From Lacrimispora celerecrescens (GTDB lineage: Bacteria; Bacillota; Clostridia; Lachnospirales; Lachnospiraceae), in assembly GCF_000732605.1 (NCBI RefSeq), contig NZ_JPME01000037.1:1-54689 (forward strand): a DNA stretch of 54,689 nt, read 5' to 3'. Positions 30,264-38,374 of this stretch are shown in pieces. The translations under genes and the position numbers were made by a program. Each line of letters opens with the position of its first letter. Position 1 is the first letter of the stretch. The notes under the pieces were generated by a model. It was not told the origin of the DNA. It made no database searches and saw nothing but the letters and a program-made list of their open reading frames with translations.

Positions 30264-30902
30264 ATGAGTGGAAATTTAGTGATTGCAATTGGAAGACAAT
30301 GCGGAAGTTCTGGAAAAATCATCGGACAGAAATTGGCAGAAGAACTGGGTATTAAATGCTATGACAAGGAGCTTTTGGCACTTGCAGCAAAAAACAGTGG
30401 GTTATGTGAAGAATTGTTCAAGACTCACGATGAGAAGCCAACCAACAGTTTTCTGTATTCCCTTGTGATGGATACATATTCCATGGGATTCACAACCTCT
30501 GGTTACATGGATATGCCAATAAATCATAAGATCTTTTTAGCACAGTTTGATACCATCAAACAGCTGGCGGATGAAGAATCCTGTGTGATCGTTGGAAGAT
30601 GTGCCGATTATGCTCTGGCGGAATATCCCAACCTTGTTTCCGTATTCATTACTGCCGATGAAGAAGACAAAGTGAAATCCATAAAAGAACTTTATCATGT
30701 CGATGATACCAAAGCAAAAGATATTATGGTCAAAACGGACAAAAAGCGTTCCAGCTACTATAATTACTATTCCAATAAAAAATGGGGAGATGTAAGAAGC
30801 TACGATTTATGTATTAATCGGAGCTCCGTAGGTGTAGATGGTACCGTTAAGCTGATTCACAATTTTGTTGATGCGAAAATGGAGTGGAATAAGACAAAGT
30901 AA
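30264..30902 (+). CDS. Cytidylate kinase-like family protein
   Basis: A 212-residue P-loop kinase of the AAA_26/cytidylate-kinase-like group. It starts with AIGRQCGSSGKIIGQKLAEEL, a P-loop-type stretch, and has CVIVGRCADYAL and a lid-like basic region (KTDKKRSSYYNYYS). It differs clearly from canonical Cmk, and many Clostridia carry several such paralogues of unknown substrate. GGAAGGAG precedes the ATG. It is monocistronic, bounded by its own promoter and terminator. Confidence 0.8.
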   Translation: MSGNLVIAIGRQCGSSGKIIGQKLAEELGIKCYDKELLALAAKNSGLCEELFKTHDEKPTNSFLYSLVMDTYSMGFTTSGYMDMPINHKIFLAQFDTIKQLADEESCVIVGRCADYALAEYPNLVSVFITADEEDKVKSIKELYHVDDTKAKDIMVKTDKKRSSYYNYYSNKKWGDVRSYDLCINRSSVGVDGTVKLIHNFVDAKMEWNKTK

Positions 30903-30913
30903 TTGATAGGAAG

Positions 30914-30952
30914 ACGGACATTTCAGTGATACAACGGAAATGTCCGTTTTTC
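30914..30952 (+). terminator. Terminator after the cytidylate-kinase-like gene
   Basis: ACGGACATTTC (30914-30924) pairs perfectly with GAAATGTCCGT (30937-30947), followed by TTTT. Confidence 0.88.
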
Positions 30953-31006
30953 GTTCATAAAATTGTATTTTCTGTACATAAAATAAAGATATAAAAAATA
31001 ATATTG

Positions 31007-31035
31007 TTGACATTGCACATATCCTATGATATTGT
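31007..31035 (+). promoter_or_regulatory. Promoter of the yhf-like cluster
   Basis: A perfect -35 TTGACA (31007-31012) and -10 TATTGT (31030-31035) are separated by 17 bp. The repeated TACAAAATAATGTA element lies just downstream, over the likely transcription start. Confidence 0.7.
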
Positions 31036-31042
31036 GTGAATA

Positions 31043-31056
31043 TACAAAATAATGTA
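31043..31056 (+). promoter_or_regulatory. Candidate regulator site 1 of the yhf-like cluster
   Basis: TACAAAATAATGTA has palindromic ends (TACA/TGTA) and lies about 8 nt after the -10, a position suited to repression. The same 14-mer recurs at 32038. The adjacent gene encodes a GntR-type DNA-binding protein, the obvious candidate to bind it. Confidence 0.55.
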
Positions 31057-31079
31057 AATTGCAAAAAGTGAGAGAACTC

Positions 31080-32015
31080 ATGAAAAACAAACATTTAGAA
31101 GCAGGAAACCTATATCAAAAAATAGGCCTGGTTAAAAATCTGCTGGCACTGGATTTAATGTCCCGGAATGCGGGAGACCGGATTCTGCCCATCTCAGAGT
31201 ATCAGGATAAATTCGGGGTATCAAGGGGAACTATTCAGAACGCATTTGCCTGTTTAAAGGAATGTAAAGCAGTGACACTGGAGAATCATGGACATCAGGG
31301 AACCTGCATCAAAGAGATTGATTATAAGAAGCTGCAGGAAAACTGCATGCGCAAAGAAATTCTGGGAATCATGCCCCTTCCATATTCCGTGACTTATGAG
31401 GGGTTCGCCACGGCTATGTATACCCAATTTGCACCGCTTAACTTTAATATGGCTTATGCCAGAGGCGCAGTGGGACGTATTGATCTGGTAGAATCAGGAA
31501 CCTATCAATTTGCTATCTGCTCCCAGTACGCGGCAGAACAATCCATAAGAGAAGGAAAGCAGATTGAAGTTGCAATTAATTTCGGACCGGGCAGCTTCCT
31601 TTCCAGGCACGTGCTTCTTTTAGGGAATTCCAAATTTCATGGCATTCAGGATGGCATGCGGGTAGCATACGACAGCAGCTCCATTGACCAGAGCTGTATT
31701 ACCCAAAATATTATCCACGGTAAAAAGGTTACCCTGGTCCCGATCCGGACCCAGCAGACCGTAAGCGCCTTGATGGATGGTATGATAGATGCAGGAGTAT
31801 GGAACTATGACGATATCCTGGAGCATAAGTACGAACCACTGAATGTAGCCTTTTTAGATGAATCTGATTACAACAATCTGTTTTCGACGGCTGTTATGGT
31901 TATTAGAAAGGAGGATGAATATCTAAAGGCACTATTGGATAAGTATGTCAGCATACCGAAGGTTGTGGAGATTATCCGGGAGGTAAGGGAGAAAAAAAGA
32001 GAACCCTATTTCTAG
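31080..32015 (+). CDS. yhfZ: YhfZ-like GntR-type transcriptional regulator
   Basis: A 311-residue regulator. The N-terminal winged helix (about 20-80: GDRILPISEYQDKFGVSRGT, then an HGHQGT wing) is followed by a C-terminal domain (about 95-300) like a periplasmic-binding protein, with GIQDGMRVAYDSSSIDQ. This layout matches E. coli YhfZ. The ligand is unknown; the small-molecule-binding fold suggests it senses the cluster substrate. The ATG at 31080 is preferred over an in-frame TTG 21 nt upstream because it leaves GAGAG as binding site. It is followed by a second copy of its presumed site. Confidence 0.78.
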   Translation: MKNKHLEAGNLYQKIGLVKNLLALDLMSRNAGDRILPISEYQDKFGVSRGTIQNAFACLKECKAVTLENHGHQGTCIKEIDYKKLQENCMRKEILGIMPLPYSVTYEGFATAMYTQFAPLNFNMAYARGAVGRIDLVESGTYQFAICSQYAAEQSIREGKQIEVAINFGPGSFLSRHVLLLGNSKFHGIQDGMRVAYDSSSIDQSCITQNIIHGKKVTLVPIRTQQTVSALMDGMIDAGVWNYDDILEHKYEPLNVAFLDESDYNNLFSTAVMVIRKEDEYLKALLDKYVSIPKVVEIIREVREKKREPYF

Positions 32016-32037
32016 AAATTGTCTTTTTAGAGCAAAG

Positions 32038-32051
32038 TACAAAATAATGTA
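32038..32051 (+). promoter_or_regulatory. Candidate regulator site 2 of the yhf-like cluster
   Basis: A second exact TACAAAATAATGTA, here flanked by G and TATTG, lies between the regulator gene and the PRD gene. Both copies share about 17 of 20 bases including flanks. No strong promoter is seen beside it, so it could act on elongation or on a weak internal promoter. Confidence 0.5.
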
Positions 32052-32074
32052 TATTGAAACTGGGAGGGAATCCA

Positions 32075-32434
32075 ATGGATTTAAGAGATATTTTAAACCA
32101 GCGTCTGGATATTCTGGAGGAAAATCACGTGATTTGCAAAAAGGTTGCGGATTACTCCAGAAACATAGTGGACCGGATACTGGAAGAAAAGCCTGACGCA
32201 GAAGAGAATAAGGCAGCAATGTTCATCACTCATCTGGCCATGGCCGGACAAAGAGTTTTAGACGGGGTTGTAGAACACCCTCTGGATAACACGCTTCTCG
32301 ATGGGATAAAAAAGGAGCCGGTTTATCAAAGGGCGGAAATGTTAAAAGAGGAACTGTTAAAGGAAACAGATATCCAGTTCCCGGAAGCAGAGCGGAACTT
32401 TCTGACCGTTCATCTTTGCAATCTGCTTTCATAA
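32075..32434 (+). CDS. yhfY: YhfY-like single PRD-domain protein
   Basis: A 119-residue free-standing PTS regulation domain. The helical pattern matches one PRD, and a candidate phospho-histidine stands in MFITHLAMAGQR, with a second in NFLTVHLCNLL. It has no DNA- or RNA-binding domain, so it probably acts by protein contact, perhaps with the neighbouring GntR-type regulator or transporter. E. coli has the same pair (yhfY next to yhfZ). GGGAGG lies upstream of the ATG. It hints at control of this cluster by PTS phosphorylation state. Confidence 0.75.
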   Translation: MDLRDILNQRLDILEENHVICKKVADYSRNIVDRILEEKPDAEENKAAMFITHLAMAGQRVLDGVVEHPLDNTLLDGIKKEPVYQRAEMLKEELLKETDIQFPEAERNFLTVHLCNLLS

Positions 32435-32499
32435 TAAGGTATCATGGCCAATTGGCCTTTATTAAGCAATGATACAAGGATAAAAGGAGGATAGAAGCA

Positions 32500-32871
32500 A
32501 TGAAGATTGTGGTTGGTGGTCAGATTGACAAGGAAGAAATTGCCAGACTGGTAGCACTGCAGATGAACGGCAGGGCGGAGATCGAGATCAAGGGGGATCT
32601 AGATGCTGCACTTGGCGTGAAAAACGGAACGTATGATTATTATGTAGGTGCCTGCAATACTGGCGGCGGCGGAGCGCTGGCCATGGCTATGGCCATGCTG
32701 GGTTCCGGACTCTGTTCTACGATTTCCATGCCCGGAATGATAAAGAGCGGAGATTTTATCAGAGAAGAGGTACAAAAGGGGAAAAAAGCATACGGATTTA
32801 CAGCACAGCACAAAGAAGAGGTACTTCCGGTTCTGTTGCAGGCAATCATTGAGAAAGAGGAGGTTTCATAG
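32500..32871 (+). CDS. yhfU: YhfU-like DUF2620 protein
   Basis: A 123-residue protein matching DUF2620/YhfU. Its centre has a glycine-rich loop, GACNTGGGGALAMAMAMLG, followed by a hydrophobic run, which could bind a phosphate or act as a membrane-facing component. It starts MKIVVGGQIDKEEI behind AAAAGGAGG. It always seems to travel with YhfT; a role as a cytoplasmic transporter subunit is an inference. The 65-nt gap before it holds a hairpin (GTATCAT/ATGATAC with GGCCAATTGGCC inside). Confidence 0.75.
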   Translation: MKIVVGGQIDKEEIARLVALQMNGRAEIEIKGDLDAALGVKNGTYDYYVGACNTGGGGALAMAMAMLGSGLCSTISMPGMIKSGDFIREEVQKGKKAYGFTAQHKEEVLPVLLQAIIEKEEVS

Positions 32872-32873
32872 GT

Positions 32874-34184
32874 ATGAAATACATAGTTATTGCATTAATC
32901 GGGGCATTGGCTTCTGTTTTATCCAATCAGGGGATTGCAGTTTTTAATGACGGTTTCCGGCCAATTGTGGGGCAGTATTTTAACGGAGAGATCAATCGAA
33001 AAGAATTAGCGGCCATGAGCTTTGCCATCAGCTTCGGCCTGGTCATCGGTTTTGGTATACCGACCTCCATTGCAGCAAGCATTATTTTGATCCACTGCCT
33101 GCTGCTGACTACTGATATCATCGGATCATTTTGTAATAACAGCAGAAACGGTATGATCCTATCCGCTGTCATCGGAGCCGCTTATGGCCTGGCGATTCTG
33201 GCTGGTTTAGAGTTTGTTGTAAAACTGTTCAGCTATATGCCATATAACTTCACCAGTGACTTAGGAAGCGTTTCCGGCTATATAACGGTTGCATTTGCCG
33301 TATTCCCGGCAGTGGGCATTGCTTACCAGCACGGCTTTAAAAAAGGCATGACCGCAGGAATCGTTACCCTGCTAGTCTATTTTCTTGTTAAAAAATTCGG
33401 TACCTTTACCATCGGTGCAGGCAAGGTTTCTTTAAATGCAGAGGGTATGGCAATGCTTGCAGGCATGATTATGATGATCGTCTATGCTGCACAGAAGAAA
33501 GGAACGGAACATACCAATGAAGGGCTGACCAAGGGCTTTGAGGGCAATATTTTACGTATTAGAAAAAATTGGCTGCTGTTAGCTATTATGGGCGGTCTGA
33601 TCGCAGCCGGAACCAGCCTTGCCATTATTGCCGGCGATCCTGCTTCCCTGGCTCTTTTGGCCAACCAGGAATACAGCAATGCCGGATTAACCGCACTGGC
33701 AAGAGCCATTGGCTTCATACCTCTGGTATTTACAACAGCCATTGTAACAGGCGTGTACGGCGCGGCCGGTTGTACCTTTGTATTTGTAGTCGGACTATTC
33801 CTTCATGGAAACCCGTTCTTTGCATTTATACTCGGATTTGCAGTTATGGTGGCAGAGATTTTCCTTATTAACATTTTTGCAAAATACATGGATAAATTCC
33901 CGGGAGTCAAAGATATGGGAGAGTATGTGAGAACCTCCATGAACAAGGTTCTGGAAATTTCCTTGCTCGCAGGCGGTATTGTTGCAGCAGAAAAAATGGC
34001 AGTTGCCTCTTCCGGATACACTGGAATCGGAGCACTGTTTGTAATCGGGGGCTTCCTGTTAAATAAGAAAGCGAAAAAACCGATTGTTGACCTGGCTGTT
34101 GGTCCTGTAGCATGTATCATTTTCGGAGTGCTGTTAAATCTGCTTCTCATCATAGGCCTTATTGCAGTCCCGGCAGCAAAGTAA
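32874..34184 (+). CDS. yhfT: YhfT-like membrane transporter
   Basis: A 436-residue integral membrane protein with about 11-12 hydrophobic segments, the size of E. coli YhfT. It starts 2 nt after the YhfU gene, so the two are likely made together. No known transporter signature is visible to me. By position it would import the compound processed by the downstream hydrolases and PLP enzymes. Confidence 0.8.
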   Translation: MKYIVIALIGALASVLSNQGIAVFNDGFRPIVGQYFNGEINRKELAAMSFAISFGLVIGFGIPTSIAASIILIHCLLLTTDIIGSFCNNSRNGMILSAVIGAAYGLAILAGLEFVVKLFSYMPYNFTSDLGSVSGYITVAFAVFPAVGIAYQHGFKKGMTAGIVTLLVYFLVKKFGTFTIGAGKVSLNAEGMAMLAGMIMMIVYAAQKKGTEHTNEGLTKGFEGNILRIRKNWLLLAIMGGLIAAGTSLAIIAGDPASLALLANQEYSNAGLTALARAIGFIPLVFTTAIVTGVYGAAGCTFVFVVGLFLHGNPFFAFILGFAVMVAEIFLINIFAKYMDKFPGVKDMGEYVRTSMNKVLEISLLAGGIVAAEKMAVASSGYTGIGALFVIGGFLLNKKAKKPIVDLAVGPVACIIFGVLLNLLLIIGLIAVPAAK

Positions 34185-34195
34185 CTGGAATTGAT

Positions 34196-35179
34196 ATGGA
34201 AAGACTTGAAACCTATGCAAAGAAAACATTTTTGGCACTTAAAAATCCCTATTGCACGGTAAACCAGGTAAATCCCCGCGTCATCGATCTGGTTGCTCCA
34301 TCTCTCGAAAAGCATGGGTTTGCCTGGTATACCGGAGTCAAGGATACTTCGGTCATACCAGGGGAGCTAAAAGAGCGCCTCAATGAAAATGGCTTTTTAT
34401 TTCATACAGCCGATAAAATGGCTCTTGGCGGAAGAGCGGTGGATTTACAGCTTATCAATCCCATTACCGGAAAATGGATGACCGGCTCCAGCAGCGGTAC
34501 GGCACTCAACGTATTCTATGGAATCAACGATGCCGGAATCGGAACAGACGGCGGCGGCAGTGTACTGGCACCTGCTGCTGCCCTCAACCTATATGGATTT
34601 ATCTCTCCATTAATCGAGCAGGAACATATGAAGCAATATGCAAAAACTTCTACGGATGGAATTGTATTTTCTCCCAGCCTTGGTACCATTACCAGAGATT
34701 TAAAGACCCTGGAACAGGTTCTAAATCCTTTGCTTGGAATTAATCTGAAAGAGGAATCCATGAATTGGGAGGACGGCCTGGAATGGAAAGAAGTTTCCAA
34801 TGAAAACCCGCCGGATATTTATGGGCACCGGGAACCATTGATCCAGTTCTTAAATCAGATCACGGGTCCGGGAACCATACTCATCTCAAAGGAAGGACCG
34901 GTGGATGTGAATGCCATGGGTGACAGCATTTACGGCCATTTTGATAAGGAGACAGAAACGTGCCAGGCTCGTTCGGGAAAAGGACTGATGCGGGTAGTCA
35001 ATATGTGCGGAAAATCCGCACTGACCATTCCGGCCAGTAAATTGGGGTGCTGTACCCTTCTGATCTGCGAAAGTAAAAAAGAAGACATTGAAGCAATGTT
35101 CCGAAAGGCCAGATTAATGGTCTGTCAAAGATCCCAGTTGATCGAGCGGTACTTTATGAATTTTGATATGTATTTCTAG
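34196..35179 (+). CDS. Compact amidase-signature protein in the yhf-like cluster
   Basis: A 327-residue protein with an amidase-signature core: TGSSSGTALNVFYG and GIGTDGGGSVLAPAA correspond to the GGSSGG and GTDTGGSIR blocks. A Ser-cisSer-Lys triad can be placed as K74 (ADKMALGG), S99 and S122. The spacing from serine to serine (23) is normal, but K74 lies only 25 residues before S99, against about 70 in usual amidases, so the region between is much shortened. The whole protein is also well below the usual 450-500 residues. The ATG at 34196 lies 11 nt after the transporter stop with a weak GGAA. It has no counterpart in the E. coli yhf operon. Substrate unknown. Confidence 0.7.
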   Translation: MERLETYAKKTFLALKNPYCTVNQVNPRVIDLVAPSLEKHGFAWYTGVKDTSVIPGELKERLNENGFLFHTADKMALGGRAVDLQLINPITGKWMTGSSSGTALNVFYGINDAGIGTDGGGSVLAPAAALNLYGFISPLIEQEHMKQYAKTSTDGIVFSPSLGTITRDLKTLEQVLNPLLGINLKEESMNWEDGLEWKEVSNENPPDIYGHREPLIQFLNQITGPGTILISKEGPVDVNAMGDSIYGHFDKETETCQARSGKGLMRVVNMCGKSALTIPASKLGCCTLLICESKKEDIEAMFRKARLMVCQRSQLIERYFMNFDMYF

Positions 35180-35238
35180 TGCATAATGACGGGGCAAATG
35201 TGAGAATTACTTCTCCCTTTGTCCCTTGGAGGCAAAAC

Positions 35239-36108
35239 ATGGAAAAAGGTTATACTTTGATGCATGAACACATTACCATAGACTTATCCGGGGTAAAAAA
35301 AGACCTGGATTGCCGGCTTGACTGCTTTGAGGAAACAAAAGCAGAGCTTTGCTCTCTGTATCAGCTTGGCGTCAGGCGCATTCTGGATGTGACGAATATG
35401 GGTATGGGAAGGAATCCGAAATACGTAAGCCGGATGGAAAAAGCCACCGGCATCCGGATCTTGCAGTCGACCGGTTTTTATAAAGAGCCGTTTCTTCCGG
35501 ACTTTGTTTATTCCATGTCTGAAATGGAACTTGCTGAACTTGCAGAAAAGGAATTGACGGAAGGAATTGGGGATTCCGGCATCAAAGCAAGGGTCATCGG
35601 AGAGTTTGGAACCAGCAAAAACATCATGACGGATATGGAAAAAAAGGTGTTTCATTCCATGGCTTTGGCAGCGGTGCGTACCGGTGCCGTAGTAACTACC
35701 CATACAACCCTTGGAACCATGGCTCTGGAACAGGCCGAATATTTAAAACAGGCCGGGGTTAAGCCGGAAAAGATCATTATCGGTCATTTAGACCTTTCCC
35801 AAGACCCGGATTATATTCTTTCGGTTCTGAAGGAAGGCGTCAATATCGGATTTGATACTGTGGGCAAAAATAATTACTGTCCGGACCAGTTCCGTGCAGA
35901 AACATTAAAACGAATCGCAAAAGAAGGTTTTCTGGGACAGGTGGTATTATCGATGGATATAACCAGAAAAACTCATTTAAAAGAGTGGGGAGGCTTAGGT
36001 TATACCTATTTGTTTGAGACCTTTCTTCCCATGCTTCGGGATTATGGTTTATCTGAGGAACAAATCGATATGCTGCTGATTAATAATCCGGACCGGATTC
36101 TGAAATAA
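35239..36108 (+). CDS. php: Php-like phosphotriesterase-homology amidohydrolase
   Basis: A 289-residue metal-dependent hydrolase of the phosphotriesterase-homology family, the size of E. coli Php (YhfV). Metal ligands are visible in order: H9 and H11 (MHEH), bridging E122 (GEFGTS), H155 (TTHTT), H183 (GHLD) and D240 (SMDITRK). Glu replaces the carboxylated lysine of true phosphotriesterase, as in Php. The ATG at 35239 is chosen because GGAGG lies 6 nt before it and the protein then begins EKGYTLMHEH; an upstream GTG would add 20 unlikely residues. True substrate unknown. Confidence 0.83.
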   Translation: MEKGYTLMHEHITIDLSGVKKDLDCRLDCFEETKAELCSLYQLGVRRILDVTNMGMGRNPKYVSRMEKATGIRILQSTGFYKEPFLPDFVYSMSEMELAELAEKELTEGIGDSGIKARVIGEFGTSKNIMTDMEKKVFHSMALAAVRTGAVVTTHTTLGTMALEQAEYLKQAGVKPEKIIIGHLDLSQDPDYILSVLKEGVNIGFDTVGKNNYCPDQFRAETLKRIAKEGFLGQVVLSMDITRKTHLKEWGGLGYTYLFETFLPMLRDYGLSEEQIDMLLINNPDRILK

Positions 36109-36121
36109 GGAGGAAGAACGT

Positions 36122-37216
36122 ATGCAGACTTATCCATTATCCAGCATCTCAGTAGAGGAGGCCGCCAGGCTGCAATTTAAAGTGATTGATTGTATCACAA
36201 AAACATTCAGCGGCCGCGAGATTTTAAACCGTGGAGATTTAGGGGTTGTTCCAGGTCTTAATAAGCCGTTAACCACAAAAAAGGCGGAACGGGTTATTGC
36301 GGATCTGTTTGATGGGGAAGCCTGTATCCTGGTGAGAGGCGCCGGAAGCGGAGCCATAAGATTGGGGCTCCATACCATATTAAAACCGACAGAAAAAATT
36401 CTGGTACACAAGGCACCTGTTTACAGTACGACTGCCACATCTTTAGAAATGTTATACATTTCGACGGTAGAGGCTGATTATAATGATCCGGACGATATAC
36501 GCCGGGTAATAAAAGAAAACAATGATATTAAGGGCGCTCTCATCCAATACACCAGGCAAAAGCCGGATGACCGCTATGACATGACCCAGGTGATAAAAAC
36601 AATTAAGGAATGCATTGATATTCCCATATTAACCGATGATAATTATGCCGCCATGAAAGTGAACCAGATTGGCATCCAGTGCGGAGCAGACCTTTCCTGT
36701 TTTTCTTCCTTTAAGCTGTTGGGCCCGGAAGGCGTAGGCATAATCGTTGGAAAAGCATGTTATATTGAAAAGCTAGTGAAAGAAAGTTATTCCGGAGGCA
36801 CCCAGGTCCAGGGGCATGAAGCCTTGGATGTACTTCATGGCCTTGCCTATGCGCCTGTGGCCTTAGCCATCCAGGCCCAGGTAAATGAAGTATGTGTAAA
36901 ACGGCTGAACGCAGGTGAGATCCCTAAAGTAAAGCAGGCATTTCTGGCAAATGCCCAGTCAAAAGTACTTTTGGTTGAGTTTTATGAGAACATTGCAGAA
37001 AAAGTCCTTAGGGAAGCCGAAAAGCTGGGAGCAGCACCGAATCCAGTGGGAGCAGAATCAAAATACGAACTGGTTCCCATGTTTTATCGGGTATCCGGTA
37101 CCTTCCGGAGTACGGATCCTACACTGGAAAGCCGTATGATCCGGATCAACCCCATGCGGTCCGGGGCGGATACCATTATGCATATTATAAAAGAAGCTGT
37201 AGAAAGAGTGATATAA
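36122..37216 (+). CDS. yhfS: YhfS-like PLP-dependent aminotransferase-fold protein
   Basis: A 364-residue fold-type I PLP enzyme like YhfS. The PLP lysine is probably K198 in SSFKLLGPEGVG, with a preceding ILTDDNYAA aspartate and a RGAGSGAIRLGLH phosphate-binding region. It could be an aminotransferase, lyase or selenocysteine-synthase-like enzyme; sequence alone does not decide. AAGGAGG precedes the start. It ends directly before the next gene with no gap. Confidence 0.8.
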   Translation: MQTYPLSSISVEEAARLQFKVIDCITKTFSGREILNRGDLGVVPGLNKPLTTKKAERVIADLFDGEACILVRGAGSGAIRLGLHTILKPTEKILVHKAPVYSTTATSLEMLYISTVEADYNDPDDIRRVIKENNDIKGALIQYTRQKPDDRYDMTQVIKTIKECIDIPILTDDNYAAMKVNQIGIQCGADLSCFSSFKLLGPEGVGIIVGKACYIEKLVKESYSGGTQVQGHEALDVLHGLAYAPVALAIQAQVNEVCVKRLNAGEIPKVKQAFLANAQSKVLLVEFYENIAEKVLREAEKLGAAPNPVGAESKYELVPMFYRVSGTFRSTDPTLESRMIRINPMRSGADTIMHIIKEAVERVI

Positions 37217-38374
37217 ATGTTTTTAGAGCAGACCTTAAAACGAAACCCGGAATTAATCAAAGCCTCCTTTGAGCTTCACCAGAGCGGGCAGATCCAGCCG
37301 GATTCTTATGTAATAGACGTGGATACCTTTCTGGATAATGCATCGCTTATGTTAAAAGAAGCAAAAGAAAAGGAGATCAGGCTGTTTTTTATGCTGAAAC
37401 AGGCCGGAAGAAATCCTTATCTGGCAAGGAAACTGGTGGAACTGGGCTACGAAGGGGCCGTTGTAGTGGATTATAAAGAAGCCAAAGTGATGATGGAGCA
37501 CCAGATCCCCATCGCAAACGTAGGACATCTGGTACAGATTCCTACTGCACAGGTGGAGGAGATCGTAGCATACCGTCCTCAGATGATCACGGTATATTCC
37601 GAAGAAAAAATCTGTCAGATCCATCAGGCAGCTAAGAAACTGGGGCTTTTTCAGGAGATCATTCTCCGTGTTACCAGCGATTCGGACATGATCTACTCAG
37701 GACAGACGGCAGGGTTCCATCTCGATGCGTTAAAAGATCTGGCAGAACGGATCAAAACACAGTATCCCTGTGTAAAAATCACAGGTGTCACATCTTTCCC
37801 CTGTTTTTTATATGAAGAAACAGCCCATGACCTGATCCCTACCAGGAATATGGATACCGTAAAACAGGCGGCTGAGATTTTAAAGGAGTGCGGATTCCAG
37901 GTAACCATCATCGATACACCTTCCGGTTCCTGTACCTACGCTCTGAATAAGATCAGAGAAATGGGAGGAAACTGCGCCGAGCCGGGCCATGGCCTATCCG
38001 GTACCACGCCCATGCATGCGGACCATGTGCTGGAGGAAATCCCTTGTGTTACTTATGTAAGTGAAATTTCTCACAATTTTAAAAAGCATGCCTATTGCTA
38101 CGGCGGCGGCCATTACCGGCGTTCCCACGTAAAATCAGCCCTGGTTGGAACTGCTTTTGACCATTTCACTGTAATGGAGGTTATTCCGCCTACCAATGAA
38201 AGCATTGATTATCATTTCGGCCTGACCGAAGAAGGGACGGTAGGAGATACTGTAATCATGGCATTCCGCTATCAAATCTTCGTTACCCGTTCGGATGTGG
38301 TGCTGTTGGAAGGGTTGAAAAAGAAGAAGCCGCAAATTGTTGGAATCTATGACAGCATGGGGAAAAAGTTATGA
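37217..38374 (+). CDS. yhfX: YhfX-like PLP enzyme (alanine-racemase N-terminal fold)
   Basis: A 385-residue PLP enzyme of the alanine racemase / D-threonine aldolase barrel type, matching YhfX. The PLP lysine is probably K61 in FFMLKQAGRNP. Other features are TGVTSFPCF, a Cys- and Gly-rich AEPGHGLSGTTP and the CYGGGHYRRSH stretch. Its ATG follows the YhfS stop with no gap, and its end overlaps the next start by 4 nt. Racemisation, epimerisation or aldol cleavage of an amino compound is plausible. Confidence 0.8.
   Translation: MFLEQTLKRNPELIKASFELHQSGQIQPDSYVIDVDTFLDNASLMLKEAKEKEIRLFFMLKQAGRNPYLARKLVELGYEGAVVVDYKEAKVMMEHQIPIANVGHLVQIPTAQVEEIVAYRPQMITVYSEEKICQIHQAAKKLGLFQEIILRVTSDSDMIYSGQTAGFHLDALKDLAERIKTQYPCVKITGVTSFPCFLYEETAHDLIPTRNMDTVKQAAEILKECGFQVTIIDTPSGSCTYALNKIREMGGNCAEPGHGLSGTTPMHADHVLEEIPCVTYVSEISHNFKKHAYCYGGGHYRRSHVKSALVGTAFDHFTVMEVIPPTNESIDYHFGLTEEGTVGDTVIMAFRYQIFVTRSDVVLLEGLKKKKPQIVGIYDSMGKKL

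Noticed and set aside
35179-35238. Upstream GTG start for the Php-like protein
   Set aside because: It would add 20 residues with no family match and overlaps the previous stop region, while GGAGG stands 6 nt before the ATG at 35239.
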